NCBI RefSeq assembly: GCF_003259225.1
Contig: NZ_QHJF01000001.1
Span: forward strand, 62,001 to 126,000
Length of the DNA stretch: 64,000 bases
Direction: 5' to 3'
Origin: Marinomonas arctica
GTDB lineage: Bacteria > Pseudomonadota > Gammaproteobacteria > Pseudomonadales > Marinomonadaceae
Of this stretch, positions 46,941 through 56,183 are shown one piece after another. The notes under the pieces were generated by a model, which saw only the letters and a list, made by a program, of their open reading frames with translations, was not told the origin of the DNA and searched no databases. Positions within the stretch are counted from its first letter, which is position 1, and each line of letters opens with the position of its first letter. Both the position numbers and the translations under genes were made by a program.

Positions 46941-47432
46941 TCACATTGTGCCAACTTCAGACCACTCATCTTCCGATAGAAGCTTATCAAGATCTACTAG
47001 AATTAATAAGATATTGTTCTTATGACAAACCCCTTGAATAAACTTAGAGGATTCATCATTACCAACACTAGGAGAAGGCTCAATTTCAGACTGACGTAGA
47101 TACACCACTTCTGACACCGCATCCACCAAAATACCAATCACATGACCCTCTACCTCAAGGATCATAATGCGTGTTGCATCTGTAATCTCACCAGAAGGTA
47201 AACCAAATCGCTGGCACGTATCTATCACCGTCACTACGGTGCCACGTAGGTGAATAATACCCAAGACAAAACTCGGCGCACCAGGCACTGGCGCAACCTC
47301 AGAATAGCGCAATACCTCTTTCACTTGCATGACATTCACACCATAAATTTCATGCTCTAGGCGAAATGTTACCCATTGCAACATAGGGTCGTCTGTATGA
47401 TTTCCGCTTTTTAACGCTATGCTAGTCGCCAT
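46941..47432 (-). CDS. cheW: Chemotaxis coupling protein CheW
   Basis: CheW links chemoreceptors to the CheA kinase in sensory arrays. The 163-residue protein is a single CheW domain made of two SH3-like barrels, with F-R-L-E-H-E-I-Y-G-V-N-V-M-Q-V-K-E-V-L and G-I-I-H-L-R-G-T-V-V-T-V-I-D blocks. The length is normal. It follows the CheW-like (ParP-type) gene by 36 bp and precedes DUF2802. Confidence 0.94.
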   Translation of the reverse strand: MATSIALKSGNHTDDPMLQWVTFRLEHEIYGVNVMQVKEVLRYSEVAPVPGAPSFVLGIIHLRGTVVTVIDTCQRFGLPSGEITDATRIMILEVEGHVIGILVDAVSEVVYLRQSEIEPSPSVGNDESSKFIQGVCHKNNILLILVDLDKLLSEDEWSEVGTM

Positions 47433-47468
47433 TATCTGTCTCCAAAGATCAAAAAATGATCAATAAAA

Positions 47469-48374
47469 TTATTTTACTGCTCTTCTAAACCCATTATTTG
47501 GGTCATCTAACAATTCTATAAAACCTTGTACATCAAGTATGGCACACATATGGTCAATCACGGTACCTGCCAACCAAGGTCGTTTACTTCTATCACTTCG
47601 CCACTTGACTTGTGATGGCTCTAACGTGATTGCCTCAGCAACACGTTCACACGCCACCCCCCAATTAGAACGATCAAGCTGTATTACAAATTTAAAATTC
47701 TCTTTCATCTCACCCTGGTAATGATTAGGCATGACCCAAAGTGCGGTATCTACAGTTCTAAGATTAAATTCTCCCACATTTGCCACTCCCATAAACCAGT
47801 TGGGCTGCCCAAATATAGAAGTTAATTTATCCTTACTGCTTTGGAAAATGCCACCTAATTCAACCAAGGGCACCGCCATTTTTAATCCACCAACATAAAA
47901 AAGTAGGCATTCAAACCGACCTGTTGCCCAAGGCAAAGGGTCTGTCCTAGAAACCTTCTTCACAGGTTCTTGTTCTGGCTCTAATTCTAGCTCTGGCTGA
48001 GCAAGATGGGGTTCTTCAGCAGCGTCTGACAACCCATTCACTTGTGATGATATGGCTTCTTCGAAATCTTTGAACGATGCATCTAAAGACGAAAGCTCAT
48101 CGTCACTTAACCCAAAACCTGAAACCTTTGACGCTTCCGTCGCTTCTGACTCATCAACATCTTCTGGCTCATCAGCATCGTCTAGCTCTTCTGACTCATC
48201 AATATCGTCTGTCTCTTCAGACGAGTCAAACTCTTCAGCCGTATTTTGATCTTCAATAACCGCTTGATCATCCGCTTGCTCAGTCGTTGCCTCTTGCAGC
48301 AAATCGTCAAGATAACGCTGTACTGCTATTTGCGGTCCAATAAGAGCCTGTTCTTTACTTTTTGTTTCTTTCAT
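47469..48374 (-). CDS. CheW-domain protein with acidic N-terminus (ParP-like)
   Basis: The 301-residue protein has a disordered, strongly acidic N-terminal region (about 25-145; repeated D-E-S-E/D-D-A-D/E-D-V-D words) and a C-terminal CheW-like domain (about 150-295; C-L-L-F-Y-V-G-G-L-K-M-A-V-P-L-V-E-L). Position between a ParA-family gene and cheW matches ParP of Vibrio, which joins ParC to CheA and keeps arrays at the pole. The motif L-S-D-D-E-L-S-S-L (about 90-98) resembles the repeated motifs in CheA. The low-complexity linker is the least certain part. Confidence 0.85.
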   Translation of the reverse strand: MKETKSKEQALIGPQIAVQRYLDDLLQEATTEQADDQAVIEDQNTAEEFDSSEETDDIDESEELDDADEPEDVDESEATEASKVSGFGLSDDELSSLDASFKDFEEAISSQVNGLSDAAEEPHLAQPELELEPEQEPVKKVSRTDPLPWATGRFECLLFYVGGLKMAVPLVELGGIFQSSKDKLTSIFGQPNWFMGVANVGEFNLRTVDTALWVMPNHYQGEMKENFKFVIQLDRSNWGVACERVAEAITLEPSQVKWRSDRSKRPWLAGTVIDHMCAILDVQGFIELLDDPNNGFRRAVK

Positions 48375-48383
48375 AAACTATTA

Positions 48384-49157
48384 CTATCTCGCTGGGTTCA
48401 GCAAAGAATCCATTAGGCTAGCGTAAGCCTTTATTCCTCGTGCATTAGGATCCAATGCAGAAGGCGCTATACCTGCAGTACTCGCATCCCTTAATTTGGT
48501 ATCTACAGGAATAACAGAGTGCCACACTAGCTCTTCATAAGTGTCTTTTAAGCTACGCAGGCTTTTATTGGATGCCTGAGTGCGTCGGTCAAACAAAGTG
48601 GGAACAATCAAAAATGGCACCGGCCTCTTTCTGGCTCGATTGATCATTGTGAGAGTTCTGACCATTCTCTCTAACCCTTTAATCGCCAAAAACTCAGTTT
48701 GTACTGGTATTACTAACTGTTGACAGGCCGCTAACGCATTAATCATTAACACGCCAAGGACTGGAGGGCTATCAATTAGCACATAATCATAATCGTCCCA
48801 TAAAATCGCTAGGGTTTTTGAGACAACTAACCCCATCCCACCTTGTGCTTGTGCATGACGTTCTAACGTGGCTAAAGCCGTAGACGCAGGCAATAAGGAT
48901 AAATTAGGATGACCTGTCTCAAGAATCAAAGAGGCGGGCAAATCTGCTGGAATCTTGTTGGGTGTTTGAAAAAGATTATAGGCACTCTTTTCTATAGAGT
49001 CTGGATCAAAACGAAAATAACTGGTCAAAGATCCATGAGGATCTAAATCAATCATCAACACTCGATGGCCTGCGTCCGCTAACAATCCTGCCAAGGACAC
49101 TACTGTGGTCGTTTTTCCAACGCCGCCTTTTTGATTCGCCACTGCCCAAATGTGCAC
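48384..49157 (-). CDS. ParA-family ATPase of the chemotaxis cluster (ParC/Soj-like)
   Basis: This 257-residue MinD/ParA-fold ATPase has the deviant Walker A K-G-G-V-G-K-T-T (10-17), the switch I D-L-D-P-H-G-S-L and V-L-I-D-S-P-P (switch II). Homologues in this position (ParC in Vibrio, PA1462 in Pseudomonas) position chemoreceptor arrays at the pole. It is not FlhG: the sequence is of the Soj type and there is no DQAxxLR-type N-terminus that would activate FlhF. It lies 69 bp after motD and 9 bp before the CheW-like gene. Confidence 0.9.
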   Translation of the reverse strand: MHIWAVANQKGGVGKTTTVVSLAGLLADAGHRVLMIDLDPHGSLTSYFRFDPDSIEKSAYNLFQTPNKIPADLPASLILETGHPNLSLLPASTALATLERHAQAQGGMGLVVSKTLAILWDDYDYVLIDSPPVLGVLMINALAACQQLVIPVQTEFLAIKGLERMVRTLTMINRARKRPVPFLIVPTLFDRRTQASNKSLRSLKDTYEELVWHSVIPVDTKLRDASTAGIAPSALDPNARGIKAYASLMDSLLNPAR

Positions 49158-49226
49158 TCTGACTCCCCTGCTACCCTATGCTATTATTTTGCTTACGAAT
49201 TCCTTGCAATCATATACAGTAATACG

Positions 49227-50045
49227 CTATTGAAACAAGTAATCATGTAGATTATCCGCCTCACGCTTACTAATTCGCAAAATAACTCGACGATTTTGTT
49301 GACGAGCAAAATCATTGGTATTTCTTACCTTAGGATGCTCACTTGAAAAACCAATTGGCGCGATCATTTTTGGATCTACCCCCCTGTAAACTAATTCATC
49401 TACGACAGAAGAAGATCGCAAACTCGACAAATGCCAATTCGAAGCTAGACGTCTTGAATTAACGGGTAAATCATCGGTATTGCCCTCTACTAGTATGACT
49501 GATGGATAGGCTTTTAAAACATTGGCCACTAAGATAAGCAAAGCAACCGCTTCATTCGTTAAGTCGTATTCTCCTTGCCCAAACAGCAAGCCAGATTTTA
49601 ACTCTAAGCTTACCCAGTCGGCAGATTCACTAACGGAAATTTGGCCTGAAGCATGCAAACCAGAAAACTGCTTCTCCACCACCTGACTTAAAAGCGCATA
49701 AACCGCCGAGGACGTATTTTCTTCAATCGTTGGTAGCGCAGCTGGAATCGGTTTAGCCTCAATTACCTCAATATCTTTAGGCTCCCCAACAATAGGCTCG
49801 CCAATATTAATGGGCTTTACTGACTTTTGTACGGCATCAAACACGCCTTGAAGTGTCTCTTTTAGGCGCTGTTCGTCCCCTGAGTTTTTCAATGATATGG
49901 AATATAACGCAACAAAAAAGGCAAACAATAAAGTAATAAAATCGGCATACGATAGTATCCAACGGTCTCGACCTTGCGCACTGGAAGTGGACGATTTAAC
50001 CGCCACTCGACGACGCCTTGATGGTCGAACAGGAGTGTCACTCAT
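49227..50045 (-). CDS. motD: Flagellar motor stator protein MotD (MotB family)
   Basis: MotD anchors the stator to peptidoglycan and carries the proton-binding aspartate. From the ATG at 50045 the protein has 272 residues: a basic cytoplasmic head, one transmembrane helix with the essential Asp in S-Y-A-D-F-I-T-L-L-F-A-F-F, a periplasmic linker and an OmpA-like domain (V-E-G-N-T-D-D-L-P; N-W-H-L-S-S-L-R; R-R-V-I-L-R-I). It overlaps motC by 8 bp. A TTG at 50066 would add seven residues and is less likely. Confidence 0.92.
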   Translation of the reverse strand: MSDTPVRPSRRRRVAVKSSTSSAQGRDRWILSYADFITLLFAFFVALYSISLKNSGDEQRLKETLQGVFDAVQKSVKPINIGEPIVGEPKDIEVIEAKPIPAALPTIEENTSSAVYALLSQVVEKQFSGLHASGQISVSESADWVSLELKSGLLFGQGEYDLTNEAVALLILVANVLKAYPSVILVEGNTDDLPVNSRRLASNWHLSSLRSSSVVDELVYRGVDPKMIAPIGFSSEHPKVRNTNDFARQQNRRVILRISKREADNLHDYLFQ

Positions 50046-50775
50046 AGGTGTTAAGCTCAAGCTCAAGTCGATAAGGGTGTTTGCCTATCGCAATGCCGCA
50101 GATGCCATCGATCAGCAACTGGTGATATAACAGTTCTTTTTCGATATAGCCGGTCAGCTTTTTGGCAATAGGAAAAACAACCAAGTTAGCAAATCCTTGC
50201 CCATAAAGTGTCGACACAAAGGCCACCGCAATGCCGTGTCCTAGGGCTTCAGGACTGTCTAAGTTTGCCATAGCTTGGATCAACCCCAATACAGATCCCA
50301 TGATCCCTAACGTAGGAGCATAACCTCCGATCGACTCTATAAAAGATACGCTTTTCATGCGTTTATCATAAATACGCACGGCATCATCATTTAGTCGATC
50401 CGCTAACAGGTCAGGGTCTGTTCCATCGATTGCCATTTGCAGAGCGCGCGATGAGAAACGATTACCCATGGCATCAATATCAGACTCTAATGCCAATAAG
50501 GACAACCTTCTGGCTTTATGGGCAAGATTGTTTAAAGTCGCTCTAGCGGAATTAAAATTGTAAACGGGTGGGAAGAGACTCCATTTAATCAAAACAAGCG
50601 CTCGAGTCGCCTCTTGAATGCTGCTTTGAATTAATGAGGCCCCAATACTGCCAACAATGACTATAATGGCAGAGGGAAGATTGAGAAGGAGAATAACCTC
50701 TCCTCCTCCTAACCAATTAGCTAGAAATACAGAACTGAACGCAATGAGAAGACCAGCTAAGGTGATGAAATCCAC
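50038..50775 (-). CDS. motC: Flagellar motor stator protein MotC (MotA family)
   Basis: MotC forms the pentameric stator channel with MotD. The 245-residue protein has four transmembrane helices: two near the N-terminus (about 5-25, 33-53) and two around 150-205 that contain G-G-Y-A-P-T-L-G-I-M-G-S-V-L-G-L and the conserved proline. The cytoplasmic loop between them has charged residues that contact FliG. MotCD is typically the second, swarming-associated stator in Pseudomonas. The start overlaps the cheB stop by one base. Confidence 0.92.
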   Translation of the reverse strand: MDFITLAGLLIAFSSVFLANWLGGGEVILLLNLPSAIIVIVGSIGASLIQSSIQEATRALVLIKWSLFPPVYNFNSARATLNNLAHKARRLSLLALESDIDAMGNRFSSRALQMAIDGTDPDLLADRLNDDAVRIYDKRMKSVSFIESIGGYAPTLGIMGSVLGLIQAMANLDSPEALGHGIAVAFVSTLYGQGFANLVVFPIAKKLTGYIEKELLYHQLLIDGICGIAIGKHPYRLELELNTYE

Positions 50776-51839
50776 TAACTGACCTCACGTGCAATACGTT
50801 CACCAATATGATCTAGATCTATGATTTCATCCGCCAAATTCGCCTTCTCTACAGCCATTGGCATGCCGTATATGACACAAGACTCTTCGCTTTGAATCCA
50901 AACTCTTGAACCAGAATTTTTCAGCATACGAGCCCCTTCACGACCATCTACGCCCATTCCTGTCATCACCACAGATAATACTTTACCCGGATAACATTTG
51001 GACGCAGAGCCAAACGTAACATCTACAGAAGGCTTATAATTAAGCCGTTCGTCACCATCCAGAATCCGAACACACCCACCATTACGGGGGTCAATCATCA
51101 TCTGTTTGCCACCGGGTGCCAACAAAGCAACCCCCGCTTGCAAACGATCGCCATCTTGTGCTTCTTTTACCGTAATTTGACAAATATTATTAAGTCGTTC
51201 AGCAAAGGCACCAGTAAAGGCCGCAGGCATATGCTGAACCAACACCAAAGGAGCTGCAAAATCCTTAGGCAGTTTAGTCAATACAGCCTGAAGCGCCATA
51301 GGACCTCCTGTAGAGGTTCCGATCGCCACCAAACTCACTCGCTTTCTGACTCGAGGTATGATGACACCACGATCAGTAACAATTGGCTTGGGCGCCTCCC
51401 TAGGCGCTAGAGCAGCCACTGGTCCTCTGTTCCCCGAAAAACGGGTTCTAGCAACCAGTAACACTCTCTCAACCAAGGCCCGCTTAACGACCGCAGAATC
51501 GCGTGAAATATCTTCGAAATTCTTTGGCATGAAGTCAACCGCGCCAGCCTCTAGAGCGTCCAAAGTGACTTTGGCGCCCTCATGAGTCAACGAGGAAAAC
51601 ATCAACACCGGTGTCGGTTTGAGTTTCATTATGTTAGCTACGGCTGCGATGCCGTCTAGGACAGGCATCTCATAATCCATGGTAACCACATCAGGCGATA
51701 AAGATTGCACTTTATCTATCGCCTCTCTTCCATTATTTGCAGTACCGACAACGGTTAATCTGGGATCCGCTTCGAATATCTCAACTAAACGACGTCGAAA
51801 GAAACCAGAATCATCAACAACCAGCACCTTAACAGGCAT
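50775..51839 (-). CDS. cheB: Chemotaxis methylesterase CheB
   Basis: CheB demethylates and deamidates chemoreceptors once phosphorylated by CheA. The 354-residue protein has a receiver domain (acceptor aspartate in V-T-M-D-Y-E-M-P near residue 57) and a C-terminal methylesterase domain with catalytic Ser in G-T-S-T-G-G-P, His in V-Q-H-M-P-A and Asp in M-G-V-D-G-R-E-G. The length is normal. It follows cheA by 26 bp and overlaps motC by one base. Confidence 0.95.
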   Translation of the reverse strand: MPVKVLVVDDSGFFRRRLVEIFEADPRLTVVGTANNGREAIDKVQSLSPDVVTMDYEMPVLDGIAAVANIMKLKPTPVLMFSSLTHEGAKVTLDALEAGAVDFMPKNFEDISRDSAVVKRALVERVLLVARTRFSGNRGPVAALAPREAPKPIVTDRGVIIPRVRKRVSLVAIGTSTGGPMALQAVLTKLPKDFAAPLVLVQHMPAAFTGAFAERLNNICQITVKEAQDGDRLQAGVALLAPGGKQMMIDPRNGGCVRILDGDERLNYKPSVDVTFGSASKCYPGKVLSVVMTGMGVDGREGARMLKNSGSRVWIQSEESCVIYGMPMAVEKANLADEIIDLDHIGERIAREVS

Positions 51840-51865
51840 ATCACATCCCCTAAATGAAAAAGCTA

Positions 51866-54151
51866 CTACCTAGACGCATAACACTTGAGCATACTAGGGA
51901 CATCCAGAATCAATGCAATACGACCATCACCGGTAATCGTTGCGCCTGCCATACCAGCAGTACCTTGCAACATTTTTCCTAATGGCTTTATAACAACTTC
52001 TTCTTGGCCAACTAATTGATCAACAACAAACCCTACTTCACTCATGCCAACCTGAACAACAACGACGTGAGCTTCGGAAGGTAAATTATCTCGGCTACTT
52101 CCTTTAATCAACCAACTCTTAAGATGGAAAATAGGCAGAGTTTTACCTCTAATAACAACGACTTGCTGACCATCTACGACGTTGGTTTTTTTCAAATTAA
52201 GGTGGAATATTTCATTCACACTGACCAACGGGAACGCAAATGCCTGATCAGACAAGGTCACCATCAAGGTAGGCATAATCGCCAACGTTAAAGGCACTTT
52301 GATAATAAAGCGAGAGCCTTGACCAAGTACCGACTTAATGTCTAACGTGCCATTAAGCTGAGATATTTTGGTTTTCACCACGTCCATCCCAACACCACGT
52401 CCGGACACATCGGTTATCTCTACTTTTGTAGAGAAGCCTGGCGCAAAGATCAAATTAAACGCTTCTTCGTCAGACAATCTTTCTGCTGCGTCAGCTTCCA
52501 TCAATCCTTTTTCAACCGCTTTTCTACGCAATAAACTCGGATCCATACCGGCGCCATCGTCTTCGATAGACAACAGAATATGATCACCTTCTTGCTCAGC
52601 AGATAAAATAACGGTCCCCATTCGAGGCTTGCCACTTGCCTCACGCACATCTGGCGCTTCAACACCATGATCTACTGAGTTTCGCACCAAGTGAACCAAA
52701 GGATCCGCTAACGCTTCAACCAAGTTTTTGTCTAGATCTGTTTCTTCACCACGAAGCACGAGGTTAACCTCTTTCTTCATACTCCGAGCAAGATCTCGAA
52801 CCACTCGTGGGAAGCGACCAAATACCTTTTTGATCGGTTGCATACGCGTCTTCATTACCGCATTTTGCAAATCGCCCGTCACTACATCTAAATTGGCAAC
52901 GGCTTTGCCCATCGATTCGTCTTCACTTTGAAGCCCCAATCGAACAAGTCGGTTACGAACCAACACCAGCTCACCCACCATGTTCATGATATCGTCTAAA
53001 CGCTTAGTATCAACACGAACGGTGGCTTCTTGAGTAACGGGGGAATTAGCCGTTTTCTCTTTTACACCATCCATTTCTGAATCATGTGGATCAGACATTT
53101 TAGGTTCAGGTTTAGCTGCTGGCTTAGGCTCAACTTTCGCTTTTGGCTTAGGCGCTGGCGCTGATTTTGCCTCAGCCTTGGGCGCAGATGAGGCAGATTT
53201 TGTTGCCTTATCTTTGCTTTGCAGGCTGTCTAAAAGGGATTCAAACTCATCTTCCGTGATCAAGTCTGACTCAGCACCAGCCGACTCGTCCTTAACAGAT
53301 TTATCTGTCGTGGATTTCGGTTTCTCTGCTTTATCAGTACTCGTCGTCTTTTTAGTAGAAGAACCACCTTCACCATGAAGTTTATCAAGCAACTCCTCGA
53401 ACTCATCTTCCGTTATTTCATCTGAAGGAGTATTCGACTGCGCTTTTTCATCTTGGCTATCATTTATGCCAGGCGCACCACTTCCATGAAGCTGGTTTAA
53501 CAACGCATCAAATTCGTCTTCAGTGATTTCATCGTCAGACTTTGGCTCTGCCTGACGTTTATCAGTAGCCTCATCTGCAGAAGTGTCACCAAGCGCATCC
53601 AACAATGACTCGAACTCATCATCAGAAATGTCAACAGATTCATTAGAGCTAGACGACGTATCTTCATCGTCCTCTTCTTCTATCTCATCTTGTTCTTCAG
53701 CAACATCGTCAATGTCATCAAGTGCATCCGTCTCTTCTTTCCCGGCAAGCTCTTCCGCTGTTGGAGGTTTTGCGTATACGCTCAACGCAGCAATCAGTTC
53801 TGGAGACGCACGCTCTGGCTCAGCACCAGCACGTACTGCATCAAACATTTCGTTCACAGCATCGAGTGCCTGTAGAACAATATCCATTAAATCAGAGTCT
53901 ATTTTACGCTGCCCGTTTCTTAAAATATCAAAAACGTTTTCAGCATAATGACAACAATCAACCAACGCAGTTAACTGTAAAAAACCCGCACCGCCTTTGA
54001 CGGTGTGAAAGCCACGAAAAATCGCATTCAATAGCTGTTTGTCATTAGGGTTTTGCTCTAAATCTACTAGCTGTTCGGAAAGCTGTTCTAGAATTTCACC
54101 AGCTTCTACCAAAAAATCTTGTAGAATCTCTTCATCGACCTCGAAACTCAT
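51866..54151 (-). CDS. cheA: Chemotaxis histidine kinase CheA with four acidic DEF-LL motifs
   Basis: CheA is the array kinase that phosphorylates CheY and CheB. The 761-residue protein has an Hpt domain (1-105; phosphorylated His49 in F-R-G-F-H-T-V-K-G-G), a long acidic disordered region (130-370), the dimerisation domain (about 380-440), the HATPase domain (L-V-R-N-S-V-D-H-G; D-D-G-A-G-M; G-R-G-V-G-M-D-V-V) and a C-terminal CheW-like domain. The disordered region holds four copies of [S/T]-[D/E]-D-E-F-[D/E]-x-L-L-[D/N]-x-L at about 175-187, 209-221, 246-258 and 298-310. There is no separate folded P2 domain. Confidence 0.95.
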   Translation of the reverse strand: MSFEVDEEILQDFLVEAGEILEQLSEQLVDLEQNPNDKQLLNAIFRGFHTVKGGAGFLQLTALVDCCHYAENVFDILRNGQRKIDSDLMDIVLQALDAVNEMFDAVRAGAEPERASPELIAALSVYAKPPTAEELAGKEETDALDDIDDVAEEQDEIEEEDDEDTSSSSNESVDISDDEFESLLDALGDTSADEATDKRQAEPKSDDEITEDEFDALLNQLHGSGAPGINDSQDEKAQSNTPSDEITEDEFEELLDKLHGEGGSSTKKTTSTDKAEKPKSTTDKSVKDESAGAESDLITEDEFESLLDSLQSKDKATKSASSAPKAEAKSAPAPKPKAKVEPKPAAKPEPKMSDPHDSEMDGVKEKTANSPVTQEATVRVDTKRLDDIMNMVGELVLVRNRLVRLGLQSEDESMGKAVANLDVVTGDLQNAVMKTRMQPIKKVFGRFPRVVRDLARSMKKEVNLVLRGEETDLDKNLVEALADPLVHLVRNSVDHGVEAPDVREASGKPRMGTVILSAEQEGDHILLSIEDDGAGMDPSLLRRKAVEKGLMEADAAERLSDEEAFNLIFAPGFSTKVEITDVSGRGVGMDVVKTKISQLNGTLDIKSVLGQGSRFIIKVPLTLAIMPTLMVTLSDQAFAFPLVSVNEIFHLNLKKTNVVDGQQVVVIRGKTLPIFHLKSWLIKGSSRDNLPSEAHVVVVQVGMSEVGFVVDQLVGQEEVVIKPLGKMLQGTAGMAGATITGDGRIALILDVPSMLKCYASR

Positions 54152-54163
54152 CCTCAGCTCCTT

Positions 54164-54952
54164 CTAGAAACCAAGACTTGATAGCAAGTCGTCTACTTCG
54201 TCTTGACTATTCAGTACTTCAGGGTTGTTTTGTTTATTAATAGCTGGGCCATGTCCACGAGTGTCATCGTGTTCAGACTTTTTCTCTTGATGTTTAATTC
54301 CGGAGATACTATCAACGCGTCCAGCAACAGCAACGAGATGCACAAGTTTGTCTTCTACATCCCGAATTAAATCATTCACTCTAGCGATAACTTGACCAGT
54401 GAGGTCTTGATAACCTTGCTCTAGAAGAATTGTGTTGAGGTTTGAATGCAAGGTGGTGGCACTTTCATCAGCATATGACAAAAACACATCAATACGCTTA
54501 TATAAGTCTCTAAACTCTTGTGGCGTTAAATCACGTTGAATTAACCGACTCCAGTCTTTTCGCAGCTCTCTCGCCTGATTTTGCAATTCACTGGCTACAG
54601 GAACACTACTGTCTACCATATCCATGGTTTTATTAGCAGCTGCACTAGTCGTTTCAATAACATAATTTAATCGATCTGACGCGTCGGTAATTTTAGTGGC
54701 AGAATCATGCCCATCCTCACCAACCACCAGATCCATTGAATCAATTTGAAAATCACGAATAGCATCATGCAGACTTCGAGTCAAACAACCCACTTCGTTG
54801 TAAAAGCTATTATGACGAGCCTCGCTCAACTCTTGGATTATTTTAATCGCCCCACTAAAGTCACCGACTTCAATGTGATTCAAGAGCTCTACCGCACCGT
54901 CTTTTACTAGGCTTTCAAATTCTACTAGTCCAGATCCCAATACATTTGACAT
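54164..54952 (-). CDS. cheZ: Chemotaxis phosphatase CheZ
   Basis: CheZ dephosphorylates CheY-P. The 262-residue protein is mostly helical (long hairpin for the dimer four-helix bundle). It has the catalytic glutamine in the E-Q-G-Y-Q-D-L-T-G-Q-V block and a disordered linker (about 205-245). The C-terminal CheY-binding peptide ends D-E-V-D-D-L-L-S-S-L-G-F, nearly the same as in E. coli CheZ. It lies between cheY and cheA with gaps of 9 and 12 bp. Confidence 0.95.
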   Translation of the reverse strand: MSNVLGSGLVEFESLVKDGAVELLNHIEVGDFSGAIKIIQELSEARHNSFYNEVGCLTRSLHDAIRDFQIDSMDLVVGEDGHDSATKITDASDRLNYVIETTSAAANKTMDMVDSSVPVASELQNQARELRKDWSRLIQRDLTPQEFRDLYKRIDVFLSYADESATTLHSNLNTILLEQGYQDLTGQVIARVNDLIRDVEDKLVHLVAVAGRVDSISGIKHQEKKSEHDDTRGHGPAINKQNNPEVLNSQDEVDDLLSSLGF

Positions 54953-54961
54953 CTAAATTCC

Positions 54962-55354
54962 CTATTTAGCAGCGTCTATGCGTTCGAATATCTTCTCAAT
55001 TTTTTCTTTGAGAGCCACTGCGGTAAACGGTTTAACAACATAACCATTCACTCCAGCCTGAGCCGCAGCAATAATCTGATCACGCTTTGCTTCTGCCGTT
55101 ACCATTAGAACAGGAATACTTTTCAGTTTTTCATCAGCCCGAACTGCACGAAGCAATTCAATTCCTGTCATACCTGGCATATTCCAATCAGTCACAAGAA
55201 AGTCAATTGTCCCACCTTGAAGTATAGGTAAGGCTGTCGTTCCATCATCTGCTTCGACTGTATTGGTAAACCCTAAATCCCGCAGCAAGTTTTTAATGAT
55301 TCGTCTCATTGTCGAGAAGTCATCAACAATCAGGATCTTCATGTTTTTATCCAA
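54962..55354 (-). CDS. cheY: Chemotaxis response regulator CheY
   Basis: CheY-P binds the flagellar switch to change rotation. The protein has about 130 residues. The receiver fold has the acidic pair V-D-D-F-S-T-M-R-R, the acceptor aspartate in V-T-D-W-N-M-P-G-M, and the conserved Thr/Lys in V-T-A-E-A and V-K-P-F. I take the TTG at 55354, which reads (M)[11 protein letters not shown] and follows GGAGG by 5 bp; an upstream frame start at 55387 would add 11 atypical residues, and an ATG at 55342 is also possible. Confidence 0.93.
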   Translation of the reverse strand: MDKNMKILIVDDFSTMRRIIKNLLRDLGFTNTVEADDGTTALPILQGGTIDFLVTDWNMPGMTGIELLRAVRADEKLKSIPVLMVTAEAKRDQIIAAAQAGVNGYVVKPFTAVALKEKIEKIFERIDAAK

Positions 55355-55396
55355 TGCAACCTCCACACCCCAAAGGTAATATTTCACAACTCATAA

Positions 55397-56134
55397 TTAA
55401 TCTCGCCAATCACTTAACCGAGCTCTCAATCTCATCGCCGCTTGGCTATGAATTTGACTCACTCTTGATTCACTGACACCTAATACAGCACCAATTTCTT
55501 TCAAGTTAAGTTCTTCATTATAATAAAGAGACAAAACCAACTTTTCCCTCTCCGGTAAATTATCAATTTCTTGTGCCAATTGATGCTGAAACCCTCCTTC
55601 CTCCACTAAGGAATAAGGTGCGTTTTCAACTTCCGGATCTACACTTTCTAAATTACTTGTATCAGAGTCTAGCATTTCTTCATAGCTAAACAACTGCGTC
55701 GACATAGAGGATTGAATCATTTCGTGATATTCCTCAATGCTTATCTCCATGTGAGCAGATACTTCCATATCAGACACTTCACGACCCAGCCTTGCCTCTA
55801 ACTCTTTAATCGCATGAGCCACGGCTCTACCGTTTCGCCGCACTGAACGGGGAGCCCAATCACTTTTGCGCACTTCGTCCATGATCGAACCGCGGATGCG
55901 AATACCAGCATAGGTCTCAAAGCTCGCCCCCTTGGTTGACTCAAAACGCTTATACGCTTCAATTAGCCCCATCATGCCAGCTTGAATTAAGTCGTCAATA
56001 TCAACGCTGTCGGGAAGACGCGCCAATAAGTGGTAAGCAATTTTTTTTACCAAATACCCATACTGCTCAACAATCGCATCAATCGAAAGCGTCGCTTTTT
56101 TAGAGTATGTGTCATATCCATTTTTGGTCTGCAT
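55397..56134 (-). CDS. fliA: RNA polymerase sigma factor for flagellar genes FliA (sigma-28)
   Basis: FliA directs transcription of late flagellar and chemotaxis genes. The 245-residue protein has sigma regions 2 (P-D-S-V-D-I-D-D-L-I-Q-A-G-M-M-G-L-I-E-A), 3 (L-E-A-R-L-G-R-E-V-S-D-M-E) and 4 (L-P-E-R-E-K-L-V-L-S-L-Y-Y; V-S-E-S-R-V-S-Q-I-H helix-turn-helix). It begins 96 bp after flhF and ends 9 bp before cheY. FlhG/FleN, which usually sits between flhF and fliA, is absent. Confidence 0.95.
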   Translation of the reverse strand: MQTKNGYDTYSKKATLSIDAIVEQYGYLVKKIAYHLLARLPDSVDIDDLIQAGMMGLIEAYKRFESTKGASFETYAGIRIRGSIMDEVRKSDWAPRSVRRNGRAVAHAIKELEARLGREVSDMEVSAHMEISIEEYHEMIQSSMSTQLFSYEEMLDSDTSNLESVDPEVENAPYSLVEEGGFQHQLAQEIDNLPEREKLVLSLYYNEELNLKEIGAVLGVSESRVSQIHSQAAMRLRARLSDWRD

Positions 56135-56164
56135 AAAATAGTCTAAGCAACCTTTACCATTTAA

Positions 56165-56183
56165 GTTAGTTGCGCTAACTAAC
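56165..56183. repeat. Short inverted repeat in the flhF-fliA gap
   Basis: GTTAGTT and AACTAAC form a perfect 7-bp stem with a GCGCT loop. No T-run follows on the minus strand. It sits where flhG is normally found and could be an operator, a weak attenuator or a chance palindrome. Confidence 0.45.

Noticed and set aside
48052..48249. Ser-rich frame on the plus strand
   Set aside because: It is the antisense of the acidic Asp/Glu linker of the ParP-like gene; a GA-rich strand read in reverse gives Ser-rich frames by chance.
53583..53948. 121-codon Ser-rich frame on the plus strand
   Set aside because: Antisense to the acidic region of cheA, with the same compositional cause and no ribosome site.
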